64,000 nucleotides of DNA, from NCBI RefSeq assembly GCF_018128065.1, contig NZ_CP072359.1, positions 744,001 to 808,000 of the forward strand, in the 5' to 3' direction. The DNA is from Prevotella melaninogenica (GTDB lineage Bacteria; Bacteroidota; Bacteroidia; Bacteroidales; Bacteroidaceae). The notes under the pieces were generated by a model. That model was not told the DNA's origin, did not search any database, and saw only the letters and a list, made by a program, of their open reading frames with translations. Positions 7,702 through 16,160 of this stretch are shown here, in pieces. The position numbers and the translations under genes were made by a program. Position 1 is the stretch's first letter; each line of letters starts with the position of its first letter.

Positions 7702-8937
7702 CTATTCTGCGTATAATATTTCATTGATACGACCCACATGCTCATCGACCCAATCAGAGACACTATCCAAGTTTATACCAGAGAGCATCGGTATCTCCAT
7801 ATCTTTGATGTCCTCGAACACACCATCTTTGTTGATGAAATATGCCGAGAAAGCATCTGTTGGAAGCAACGTACTTTCGTCAATCACATCTTTAAGCCTT
7901 TCGTCGCCGGGCTTCTTCTCAACGGCTGCTGCATCTGCTATCAAGACATTGAGTATTGACAGCACGTAAGGGCTATGTGTAGTGAGTACCACCATAGAAC
8001 GATGCTTGCCAACTGACTTCACAGCTTTCAGATGGCGTATGATGTTCTGCACAAGTTTACGTTGCGCATCGGGATAGAGGTTCTGCTCCGGCTCTTCTAT
8101 GAAAAGTTGTGCCGACTGGTATTTCATCTTCTCACGGATTGGAGCCAACTCCTCTTCCGTGACCTCATGGGCACCATGTACGATTTCATTGCGTACATCC
8201 GTATCTAACGACTCCATGAGGCGGTTCATCAAATCCGTCATACTGAATTTGACTACCTTTCCTACTACACCCATAATATAATCTGTCATCACGTCGATAG
8301 GCATGATTGACTGGACACCGCTTGAAGCATAGAAAGAAGTTATAGGCTTGCCGTTTGGCAGCACCACATAATCAAGTCCTTTATCGCTATAATATTTGAA
8401 ATCATCTGTCAGAGAAAGATTCAACTTGTTATCAGAGCCATAAGTATCCTTTGCCTCATACCACTCCTGTATGAAATTGAAGATGGAATCCCTTTCCTTT
8501 GCTTTATACGTGTCATTGATGTTCTGAACGGCAGAAACGAGATTTCTTTCAGCCGGAATATAGGACAGTTTGGAATTATACCTATCCTCCCAAGCCTCTA
8601 ACTTGCGGTTGATTTTAGCATTCTGGTCAACACCTGTCAGTGAGATAGTAACCATATCACCGTCATAAATGATTTCGGTGCCCTCCTTGAAATACATTTC
8701 ATCAATACGGTGAAATTGTTTCAGCTCCCTGGTAAAACGCTTGTTGTGTGTATATGCCTGAATTGTGTTATCAAAAGAAGTCATTATCTTCTTCTCTATC
8801 CAACGGCAGAAGCATAACACCTTCATGAAAGTGCTCTTACCAGAACTTTGGCGACCGATGACAAGCAGCACATCGGTTAGATTGATTAGACCAGTATCTT
8901 TGATTGGTCCAAGATTTTTTATCTGAATTGTTGCCAT
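7702..8937 (-). CDS. AAA/ABC-type ATPase (AAA_15/21-like), first gene of a two-gene cassette
   Basis: The 411-aa protein has an ABC-class nucleotide-binding fold split by an insertion, as in OLD/RecF-like and AbiEii-like ATPases. Walker A is GRQSSGKST (28-36). An ABC signature-like SSGVQS lies at 205-210. Walker B with catalytic Glu is LFIEEPEQNLYP (278-289). The H-loop is TTHSPYVLSIL (319-329). No Toprim or other nuclease domain follows, so the effector is probably the small gene behind it. The ATG at 8937 lies only 14 nt from the IS1380 inverted repeat, so its promoter may be inside or near the mobile-element end. Defence function is inferred from architecture and context. Confidence 0.88.
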   Translation of the reverse strand: MATIQIKNLGPIKDTGLINLTDVLLVIGRQSSGKSTFMKVLCFCRWIEKKIMTSFDNTIQAYTHNKRFTRELKQFHRIDEMYFKEGTEIIYDGDMVTISLTGVDQNAKINRKLEAWEDRYNSKLSYIPAERNLVSAVQNINDTYKAKERDSIFNFIQEWYEAKDTYGSDNKLNLSLTDDFKYYSDKGLDYVVLPNGKPITSFYASSGVQSIMPIDVMTDYIMGVVGKVVKFSMTDLMNRLMESLDTDVRNEIVHGAHEVTEEELAPIREKMKYQSAQLFIEEPEQNLYPDAQRKLVQNIIRHLKAVKSVGKHRSMVVLTTHSPYVLSILNVLIADAAAVEKKPGDERLKDVIDESTLLPTDAFSAYFINKDGVFEDIKDMEIPMLSGINLDSVSDWVDEHVGRINEILYAE

Positions 8938-8951
8938 GTTATTCTATTATA

Positions 8952-9697
8952 CCTTAATTCCGCAGCGTAAAATCTTTTAGGAAATACAAGTGCCTGACAA
9001 ACAAAGTTCTCAAAACACTTTGAGATGTCAGAATTTTCACCTATCTTGGTGATGCAAACTTAACAAATAAACAAAAATCTGACATGACAAAGGTAGCAAT
9101 TAAAAACGAGAATATCACTTCTTTCGGAGGAATTTATCATATTACGGATGTTTTTCAAAGTTGAGTTTTGAAAAAACATCTGACAGGTCTTACTGTTTCA
9201 ACACAGCAGAGAAGCTGAACACCTACTTTTACGGATGATACGGAGAATGGGGGTTATATAGAGTTCTTCCGTTAAATGCGTGGATGTTTTTCGTATAGCT
9301 TTAACGGAAGGAGCGAAGTTATGCGTTAAACAAATAGATAGTCAAGACAGTCTTGGCTACCTACTTTATTATCGTCTTCCGATGCAAAAAACCTTTTCAT
9401 ATTAATTCTTTAATAATCCGCTTTTTGAATTTGAATTACCTTTACAACAAAGGTATGAAAGAAGAAAGAAAGAGGGTGTGTCAAAATGCAAATTAATAAC
9501 TTGACAACTTTCAATCTATAAGTAGGGTTCTTCTAAAGGCAAAGAAAAGACCATTTCTTTACTCAAAATCGAGTACAGAAATGGTCTTTTTAATGAATTG
9601 TTTCAAACTGTAGGATTATCAAAATGGAATTTGCATTTTGACACACCCTCCGATACGTTCCTACAGCTCCTTCTCAAAAATACCGAAAAAATTATGC
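8952..9697 (+). mobile_element. IS1380-family relic, internally deleted, interrupted by a MITE
   Basis: The inverted repeat CCTTAATTCCGCAG stands at 8952-8965. A transposase start (MTKVAIKNENITSFGGIYHI) follows at about 9084, soon frameshifted. Then comes a later piece reading SDRSYCFNTAEKLN (about 9180-9225), so the middle of the transposase is missing. The tail with GGTATGAAAGAAGAAAG is cut at 9472 by a 179-bp MITE, and the tail sequence GATACGTTCCTACAGCTC resumes after it. The far inverted repeat is lost. Orientation is the same as the relic at 7026-7214. Confidence 0.75.
9472..9650 (+). repeat. MITE-like 179-bp inverted-repeat element, copy 1
   Basis: Terminal inverted repeats of about 23 bp begin GAGGGTGTGTCAAAATG and end in the complement. 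Inside lies a long stem built from AAGACCATTTCT and AGAAATGGTCTT, resembling a two-way transcription terminator. No ORF fits inside. Sister copies are at 28861-29039 and, inverted, 42871-43050. It is nested inside an IS1380 relic, so it moved later than that IS. Confidence 0.85.
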
Positions 9698-9860
9698 TTT
9701 AGATTTTTCTTGTCCTGAATGTAGAAATACACTCCCCAACTATTGGCGATTGCGATGACAAAAATCATCAAAATTCATGCAGCCATTTTACTATGTGTTG
9801 CATGATTAGCTACATCACATCGGATGTTATGCATATTCCGTCTGACATTTTAGCTTCTGT

Positions 9861-10529
9861 CTAACCGCAGGTAACATCAATCTTAATGCGAAGCATAGCA
9901 CTGACAACACGCAGGATCTTTGCTTTCTCCTTCGTTGTAGAAGGGGTGGTAAGCCAACGGTGTTCATCGAGCTGCACCTGATACTTAGTTTGCTGTGTAG
10001 AGGTAATCAGATCGTATTTGCCCCATGGGATATGTTTACGCATGACATCGTCGACGCCCATCTTCTTTATCGCCTCAAAATAGGTTTCCGTAGCACGACC
10101 TTTGTCGATTATCTCCCCATCGGGGAACGTTACCTGCAGACTGTCACGATTACGCTTCTTCCTCTTCGTCTCGATGTCATTATACAACTCAAAATCAGTC
10201 CCTACCTCAACGACAAGTCCCAAGGCGAGCTGATCACTGATAGACCGCAGCTGCATATACTTCGTCTCTGTATCAGACTGTGTGTTAACATACCAGCCAT
10301 CGCAGACGGGCTTCATCCATTCTTCATACTTAGGATATACGGTCTTTGACAAGAGTGGGAGGTGGCACATCGTCATGTCTATCTGCGGAAAACTGTCAGA
10401 CCCAATCTCTTTCAATGTGGCTATCATCGTAGCGATAGATCTCATACAGCAAAACACCTTTCCATCTGGGAAGGTTACGCGAAGACGTTTATGTCTTGTC
10501 CTTTGTCGAAGTGCTTCATTTTCTTCCAT
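9861..10529 (-). CDS. Uncharacterised protein with a tandemly duplicated domain
   Basis: The 222-aa protein consists of two diverged copies of one ~100-residue module. The first starts LRVTFPDGKVF (about 16) and ends GLVVEVG; the second starts LQVTFPDGEII (about 130) and ends RIKIDVTCG. Between them are shared patterns: a helix near the start, then YEEWMKPVCDGWYVNTQSD against YQVQLDEHRWLTTPST, then a helix. No enzyme motif, signal or membrane segment is seen. I recognise it only as a Bacteroidota hypothetical family. It lies 0.4 kb downstream of the partition-type genes on the same strand; whether it belongs to that unit is unknown. Confidence 0.8.
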   Translation of the reverse strand: MEENEALRQRTRHKRLRVTFPDGKVFCCMRSIATMIATLKEIGSDSFPQIDMTMCHLPLLSKTVYPKYEEWMKPVCDGWYVNTQSDTETKYMQLRSISDQLALGLVVEVGTDFELYNDIETKRKKRNRDSLQVTFPDGEIIDKGRATETYFEAIKKMGVDDVMRKHIPWGKYDLITSTQQTKYQVQLDEHRWLTTPSTTKEKAKILRVVSAMLRIKIDVTCG

Positions 10530-10943
10530 AGCTAAATACTTTATTTATTGGTGTCTACTCAAAAAATCTTTTAACGATATCTGTCCATCACTTCGCACGA
10601 TTTGTACAAATCATATAAGGTTATGTGCATCATGTACTTTATCTGACCCAGCAAGCAATCTATCAACAATCTGCCAACAAGCAATCAGTCGAAAATTCAT
10701 AAGGGTATCTCGCTTTTTAGTTGGGGTAAGCGAGTTTTTAGAAAACAAGTTATTTGCCTGTTACTTACCTTTTTCATTTCGTGTAAATTGCATCATTCGT
10801 AGTCTTGTAACATTCATTCGTGCAATTCATGCAATTCGTTGTTCCGTACATTCATTGCCTTAACTCGTGGGGGGTATCTCGCATTTCACGCCCTCCCTAT
10901 GGGGGAGGGGTCGGGGGTGGGGACCAGTTGGGAGTTTTTTTGC
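10530..10943. other. Intergenic region with a hairpin and a G-rich palindrome
   Basis: A short inverted repeat (CTCGCTT near 10707, AAGCGAG near 10726) may terminate transcripts. The G-rich palindrome of 10872-10923 is listed separately. No gene is seen. Confidence 0.6.
10872..10923 (+). repeat. G-rich palindromic repeat, copy 1
   Basis: GGTATCTCGCATTTCAC leads into a CCCTCCC / GGGAGGG hairpin, followed by an extra G-rich tail (GGTCGGGGGTGGGG). The same plan recurs at 11784, 37936, 44949, 45441 and 45541. The tail has the runs of G needed for a G-quadruplex. It lies just downstream of the DUF3408-like gene, a possible terminator position. Confidence 0.7.
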
Positions 10944-11573
10944 TTACAGCAAGCTCTCTCCGAAAATAGCGTTCTTAATGTCCTTCTCATGCTCGAAGAC
11001 GAAGCGAGCAACAATGGCACTCAGCAAGGCTGTTGAAGGTAGCTTCACACTCGTTGCAGACTTCAGACGATCGAGGACACCCTTGAGGTCTGAGTCGATA
11101 TAAACGGTTGCTAAACGAGAGTCGCGTGCCTTATAGTCGCGTGCCAAGTCGAGGAATATCTGCCAGCTATCCTCACCGCTATCCTTTGCAAGCGAATACT
11201 CACGCGCTAACTGTCTGCCCTCCGCCTTTGGGAGCTTCTTTGCAGCTGGTGCGGTGCGGTCCTTACGGTCAGTAGCCTCTTGCTTAGGCTCTACTCGTCC
11301 GAACTGACTTGTTTGGGCAGCAGGCGCGATGGGTTCTTCAACAGTCTGTGCTGGTTCAGCAAACCGTGCAGCCTGCTGTTCCTCAACTTGAGTACGCACC
11401 TCCTGCTCAACACTGCCTGTATCATACTGTACAGGCTCGTTAGCTTCCTGCCCATCCGTCGTCGTCTCCTCTGCGTTAGTAGTAGGAGCTGGTCTTGCAC
11501 CCTTCTGTACGCTATGTGCCAAGTCGGTCATTGCACCAGGCATCATAACCATTGTTTTCTTCTTCTTAGCCAT
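10944..11573 (-). CDS. DUF3408-like ribbon-helix-helix protein beside ParA
   Basis: The 209-aa protein has a low-complexity, Ala/Glu/Gln/Thr-rich linker (about 20-125) and a compact C-terminal domain: LATVYIDSDLKGVLDRLKSA then LPSTALLSAIVARFVFEHEK. Beta strand followed by two helices fits the ribbon-helix-helix DNA-binding fold of DUF3408-type proteins, which accompany ParA on Bacteroidota plasmids and conjugative elements. By position, 246 nt downstream of parA on the same strand, it probably serves as the centromere-binding partner of the ATPase. The binding site is not proven. Assignment to DUF3408 is by resemblance only. Confidence 0.7.
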   Translation of the reverse strand: MAKKKKTMVMMPGAMTDLAHSVQKGARPAPTTNAEETTTDGQEANEPVQYDTGSVEQEVRTQVEEQQAARFAEPAQTVEEPIAPAAQTSQFGRVEPKQEATDRKDRTAPAAKKLPKAEGRQLAREYSLAKDSGEDSWQIFLDLARDYKARDSRLATVYIDSDLKGVLDRLKSATSVKLPSTALLSAIVARFVFEHEKDIKNAIFGESLL

Positions 11574-11783
11574 TGTATCTTTATTTTTACATTATTATAT
11601 ATAAACGTGGGACCTTATCATTTCCCTTCTCTTGATGTGTCCCTTCGTCATCCTCTCTCCCCTATTGCGCTCCTCACGAAGTCTTCTCAGTTAGCATTGT
11701 CTAACATCGTTTGTCCAACCTAATCTGCTTGACTTTTATCTAACCTACCTTGTCCAGTTTTATCCAACTTCATCCCGTTAGGC

Positions 11784-11816
11784 ACTCCCCCTCTTTCGGA
11801 GGGGGCTGGGGGGAGG
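11784..11816 (+). repeat. G-rich palindromic repeat, copy 2
   Basis: ACTCCCCCTC / GAGGGGG hairpin with loop TTTCG and a G-rich tail CTGGGGGGAGG. It abuts the 3' end of parA in the intergenic gap before the RHH gene. Confidence 0.7.
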
Positions 11817-11819
11817 TTT

Positions 11820-12482
11820 TTACTTCATCCTCCTCAGCATATAATCAAACGCTTTCTTCACTGCATCGCGCTGCGTACCAAGCAATTCAAAAGTGTTTGT
11901 ACGCTTAAGTGTCGCACGGCTGTTGACAACGGGTGTGACACGTCCGAAGTTACCAAACACCTCATCGGTTCTGCGCCACATCTCTTGCTCTTCAGCCGTA
12001 CCGATACGAGGGTCGATGCGGTTAGGAACGAAGAAGAGTTGTGCGTTCATCTGTGGGTTATGCTCGCGCAACACATTGAGCACCTGCACGAAGACACCCG
12101 TTGAATCGAGTGCCTTATCCTCGTATTCATAAGGACAAACAATATAGTCGGCACCCACGAAGAGCGGTGCTAAACCGTCCTCACTGATGTTACCTGGTGA
12201 GTCGAACAGCACGTAACCCTCCACCTGCGAAGCTGAGTCGACGAGCGTCTGCATTGTCTCGACATCTGTCACATCGAAGTCCTGCACGTTATATGGCTCT
12301 TCTTCGCCCTCATAGATGAGCTTGTCCTTTCGGCGCTGCATCAGAATAGTCTTCTGCAAGTCGGTATCAATGATACACACGTCCTTACCCTTTGCAGCAA
12401 GATAATTAGCAAAGAGGATGCACAGCGTGCTCTTCCCTACTCCACCTTTCTGATTTGCAAAAACAATTTTCTTATTCTTCAT
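11820..12482 (-). CDS. parA: ParA-family partition ATPase
   Basis: ParA/MinD-class ATPases form dynamic patterns on the nucleoid and segregate DNA with a ParB-like partner. The 220-aa protein starts KIVFANQKGGVGKSTLCILF, which holds the deviant Walker A (KGGVGKST, about 12-19). CIIDTDLQKT supplies the switch I-type Asp, and YVLFDSPGNIS (about 91) the Walker B. It lacks an N-terminal DNA-binding domain, so it is the short plasmid type. Genes 3' of it on the same strand encode the RHH candidate. Its presence far from any chromosomal oriC gene suggests a secondary replicon or an integrated plasmid-like element. Confidence 0.93.
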   Translation of the reverse strand: MKNKKIVFANQKGGVGKSTLCILFANYLAAKGKDVCIIDTDLQKTILMQRRKDKLIYEGEEEPYNVQDFDVTDVETMQTLVDSASQVEGYVLFDSPGNISEDGLAPLFVGADYIVCPYEYEDKALDSTGVFVQVLNVLREHNPQMNAQLFFVPNRIDPRIGTAEEQEMWRRTDEVFGNFGRVTPVVNSRATLKRTNTFELLGTQRDAVKKAFDYMLRRMK

Positions 12483-13099
12483 TGTTTATATATTTATATT
12501 TTTACTTTCTTGTTTATTTCTTTGTTTATCTATTTACACGTTCAAATATTTATATTTTCATTTGCATATATACGTGTTTGCGTATTTAAATATTTACATC
12601 TTTATTTATTCATCTATTTACGCATTTTGCCATCTCTGCTTTTCCTATCGTCAGATAAATGCGAGTTGGCTACCTCTCCCCACTCTTTACTTTGCGACGT
12701 TTATCGTTTTATGTGTAAAGAAAGGACTTTTTTATAGTTTTCGCCTTTCCAATAGCTTTTTCAAGCCTTTCAAGTGCTATTTTGTCTCCTTTCATCAACA
12801 ACTCTGACAACTTTAAAAACATCATATTGATATTAATTTATATCATTATTGTTTCTTATACTCTAAGAGTGTTTACATTATAATAGTTTTATATCTAATA
12901 ACACTTTCATTCTGTCAACTCTCCCCTACTCCATGACCTTTCATTTCTGCGATTTTTTTAGTTTTCTAATCCCCTATCCGCAAAATCTCAAATTATAAAC
13001 AACCTTTTTCCCTTCTCTGAGAAAATTGTTTCTTGAGGGCAGATTAATCAGATGGGGTGGGGGAGCATCGGTTGTGCATTAATCTGAAATGACTTCATC
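12483..13099. other. AT-rich leader region upstream of parA
   Basis: The first part (12483-12640) is T-rich with repeated TATTTAC and TTTAT strings, resembling 37690-37905. A GCGACG string lies near 12695. A 39-codon minus-strand ORF at 12709-12825 is listed separately. Otherwise no gene is seen. The region could carry the parA promoter and partition sites. Confidence 0.5.
12709..12825 (-). CDS. Possible small ORF, 38 aa
   Basis: The frame reads MMFLKLSELLMKGDKIALER then LEKAIGKAKTIKKSFLYT and stops at TAA (12709-12711). The peptide would be an amphipathic, Lys-rich helix. It lies upstream of parA on the same strand. There is no homologue I recognise and the length is near what chance gives, so it is only a candidate. 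Confidence 0.25.
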   Translation of the reverse strand: MMFLKLSELLMKGDKIALERLEKAIGKAKTIKKSFLYT

Positions 13100-13789
13100 T
13101 TAATCGTTCTTAACCATCGTGGTTTTTAATATACAGAATGGAAGTAAAAGAATAACGAAATTAAACAGAGTGATAAAAGTATAAAGTGTTGATATGTCCG
13201 CCATCGATACACCGCCTACATAAGTATATACAAACAAGTAAACCAAATCAATCACCCATGACAACAGCTGACAGCCAAACAATGAGACACCAAACAAGCG
13301 AATCTTACCAGCGAAATTCTTCACCAATTGTACACACAAAATAAATTTTGTGAGGACAAGAACTAAATAAGCAATTTTCGAGAAAGACGTGAAGAGTGAA
13401 GGCAATCCACCATTGAGTATCGCCTGTACACGATCTTCTGAGCTAAAAAGGAACATTGGCAATATGTCAGCAAGTGCCAGGCTAAATATGAGCGCCATCA
13501 TAATGGTAAGCGTCAACTGAACCGCTTTGTAACCATTCTTATTTAAACATCTACGGAAGGTCTCCAGCATCGTCAATTTTGTTGCTGCAATCATAAAATA
13601 TTCAACTGCACGAATACAATCATTCCCCTGTAGGGTAGCGAAAGCCTGAGTGAAAACTCCTTGTCCATCATTTGGCGTCGATGTCCAACCATCAACCAAA
13701 TTGAAGACACTAAAAACAACAAACAAACTCAAACTCCAATTCAGAACCTGACCTGCCTTTGATGTAATAGAAAATGTCTTTAATTTCAT
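13100..13789 (-). CDS. Hypothetical polytopic membrane protein, 229 aa
   Basis: Five or so hydrophobic segments are visible: WSLSLFVVFSVFNLV, LTLTIMMALIFSLALADILPMFLF, IAYLVLVLTKFILCVQ, LLSWVIDLVYLFVYTYV and LYTFITLFNFVILLLPF. There is no signal peptide cleavage site, no lipobox and no catalytic signature. The start at 13789 (MKLKTFSITSK) is the first ATG after an AT-rich leader. I do not recognise a family. It stands alone between the parA leader and the purine-rich desert. Confidence 0.65.
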   Translation of the reverse strand: MKLKTFSITSKAGQVLNWSLSLFVVFSVFNLVDGWTSTPNDGQGVFTQAFATLQGNDCIRAVEYFMIAATKLTMLETFRRCLNKNGYKAVQLTLTIMMALIFSLALADILPMFLFSSEDRVQAILNGGLPSLFTSFSKIAYLVLVLTKFILCVQLVKNFAGKIRLFGVSLFGCQLLSWVIDLVYLFVYTYVGGVSMADISTLYTFITLFNFVILLLPFCILKTTMVKND

Positions 13790-15696
13790 ATATATTTATA
13801 TAAAGATAGGTTCAAATAAATACACACATATTGATGTGGTTATATTTTTATACTTGCAAATATACATCTAATTATCGAAACAAGCAAATACATCTAAACA
13901 TTTTTAATGAGAAAAATAAAAAGATAAGAAAGCAAAAATACAATAAAATATTTACCCTTTTACGCTTTAATCTTTTTATATATTTATGTATTTATGTACT
14001 ACTATTTATAAACAAAGATGTAAATAAATAAATATCAAAAATAGAAAAGGATGAGACTTAACCATAAAATACTTTTATGTTTTTATATATTTCTATACTT
14101 TCAAGATAAACAAAAGCATAAAAGAAACTATATATTTATATTATTAAGGAGATACATAAAAAAATAATTACGCAAACACTTAAGCAAAATCAGAAAAAGC
14201 AAGAATAAAAAGTAGAAAACGTAAAATAGCAGTAAAGAATATAATAACGACAAAAAGAACAAATATATTACAAGCCAAAGATAATGGCGTATAAGAAAAA
14301 CAGCAGGAGATCATGACATCAGACAACGAAGTAATAAAAAAGACTCGATGAAATGGAAGAAAATACAAGAATATAATTACATGAATATATAAAAATACAG
14401 AATACTAATAATCAATGGGTAACTACAGAAATTGGGGAAAGAATAAAAAGAGAGCAATACGAAAGTACTAAGTAAAAACAAAAGAAAAACACTAAAAAAA
14501 AATGATTTCATCGAAAACAAGAAATAAAAAAGCTATTAGAAAGCTGACACAAGACGCTCGAAAATAAAACAAATAAGAATCAGATAAATAAAAAAGGAAA
14601 TAAAAACATAAATAATGATTTCAATAAATATATAGAATATTAATATACAAGTAGTTAAGATGTAAAAGAATGGCTCGAAAGTAAATTATATAAAGAATAA
14701 GAACTCAAAATAAGATTGAAAACAAAGAAAAAACTTCTAAAGTACAAAAAACAACAAAGAATCAAGAAAGAAAAGTATGAAAACAATTAAGAAAAAGAAA
14801 AATAGACCAAACATTAAAAGTACCAACAAATTAAAAAAGATTTAAGAAGAATATGTAAAAAAGAAATAGATAAATATAAAAATAAACCACGAATAAAGAA
14901 AAAGAGAAAATTAAGCAGTAATATAAGAAAAAAATAAATGCATAAGAGACAATATAGTTTTATATAATTATGTATATTGAGAATAAGAAGGGACAAAAAA
15001 CAAAATATAAACATATTTATATACTTCCTTATTTAAGTATCTATATACGCTAAAACATATTTATATATTTATAAAAACCAAGCACACAAAAATAATATTA
15101 TATTCTTATATAAATATAGAATTATATTATAACACATTAAACTAAAAATCCACTTACATAAATAAACAACAAAAAGAAAAATAAAGTAGATAAACAAACA
15201 AAGAAATAAAACGATAAAAGTATTTTTATATACTTAAATATTCAAGCAAAAATATCAAAAAATAAAGAGATAAAACCGTAAAAAGATAGCTAAAAGTGAG
15301 AGGAAAAATAGGGGAGAGAATGTGCGACAAAAAGATGAAAAAGAGACAGAATAACAAAAAAAGACAGAGCTATAAGAGAGACAGAATGACATAAAGACAA
15401 AGTAACATAAAGAAAAAAATATAAAATAAAAAGATTAGGAGATAAAAAGACAAAAAACAGATGGTTGGCAAAAAAGGATGACAAACAAATATGAAAAGAC
15501 TTAAAAGACTAACAAGAAGAGTTTAGATTAAAGTTGCTGTCACTTTTAACAATTAAAATAAAACAACTATAAACCAAACGGTTACAACATAAAACTGAGT
15601 GAGAGGAGTGACAGCAAAACGAAAAATACTTCAAAACAATGAAAGGAAAGACAATGATCATCTGAAATATAGAGGAATAAAACAAAACTCTTATAT
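13790..15696. other. Gene-free, extremely AT-rich, purine-biased tract
   Basis: About 1.9 kb of the + strand is made mostly of A with scattered G (AAATAAAAAG, AAGAAAAAG), so the complementary strand is pyrimidine-rich. No ORF of protein-like composition occurs; minus-strand frames here are only Phe/Leu/Ser-rich shadows of the bias. One GTGCGACAAAAAG motif lies near 15321. Such a tract could be a DNA-unwinding element or a segregation region, but nothing proves it. Confidence 0.6.
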
Positions 15697-16145
15697 CCTT
15701 AATTCCGCAGTATTTTTTCTTGTGAGAAAATTTTATATGTTGAGACGTCATTTTGGGGCTCTATATGTTGATATGAGGTGCTTCGGTGTTTCTTGGCTCT
15801 TTTCTAAGCATAAAATCCCCCACCCAAACCAATGGGGAAGTATGAAAAAACACAAAAAATACTTCCATAACAGAATGCTTTGCCGCTACTTCCACGTTTA
15901 CCCAATACAGATTCGGTAAGTTTTTCAAAGCCCAACTTTGAGAAAACGTCCATAATGTGATAAATTCCACCGAAAGAAGTGATATTCACGTTTTTAATTG
16001 CTACCTTTGCCATGTCAGATTTTTGCTTACTTGTTATGTTTGCAGCATCAAGATAGGTGAAATTTCTGACATATCCAAGTGTTTTGAGAACTTTGTTTCT
16101 CAGGCACTTGGAGTTCTCACAAGAGTTTATGCTGCGGAATTAAGG
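15697..16145 (-). mobile_element. Internally deleted IS1380-family element with both ends
   Basis: A 449-bp element keeps both inverted repeats: CCTTAATTCCGCAG at 15697-15710 and its complement at 16132-16145. Read on the minus strand it encodes only the transposase N-terminus (MAKVAIKNVNITSFGGIYHI, then MDVFSKLGFEKLTESVLGKR). It then jumps to the distal tail (the 7120-7200 type sequence), so most of the transposase is missing. Because both ends remain, it could be moved in trans by a full-length IS1380 copy. Confidence 0.8.
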
Positions 16146-16160
16146 TAAGGTAAACCATAT

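Noticed and set aside
12510..12807. Phe/Tyr/Leu-rich + strand frames upstream of parA
   Set aside because: They result from T-rich repeats (TTTATTTAC) and have no protein-like features.
14180..15751. Phe/Leu/Ser-rich minus-strand frames in the purine tract
   Set aside because: Low-complexity shadows of the A/G bias. None has a convincing start, leader or family match.
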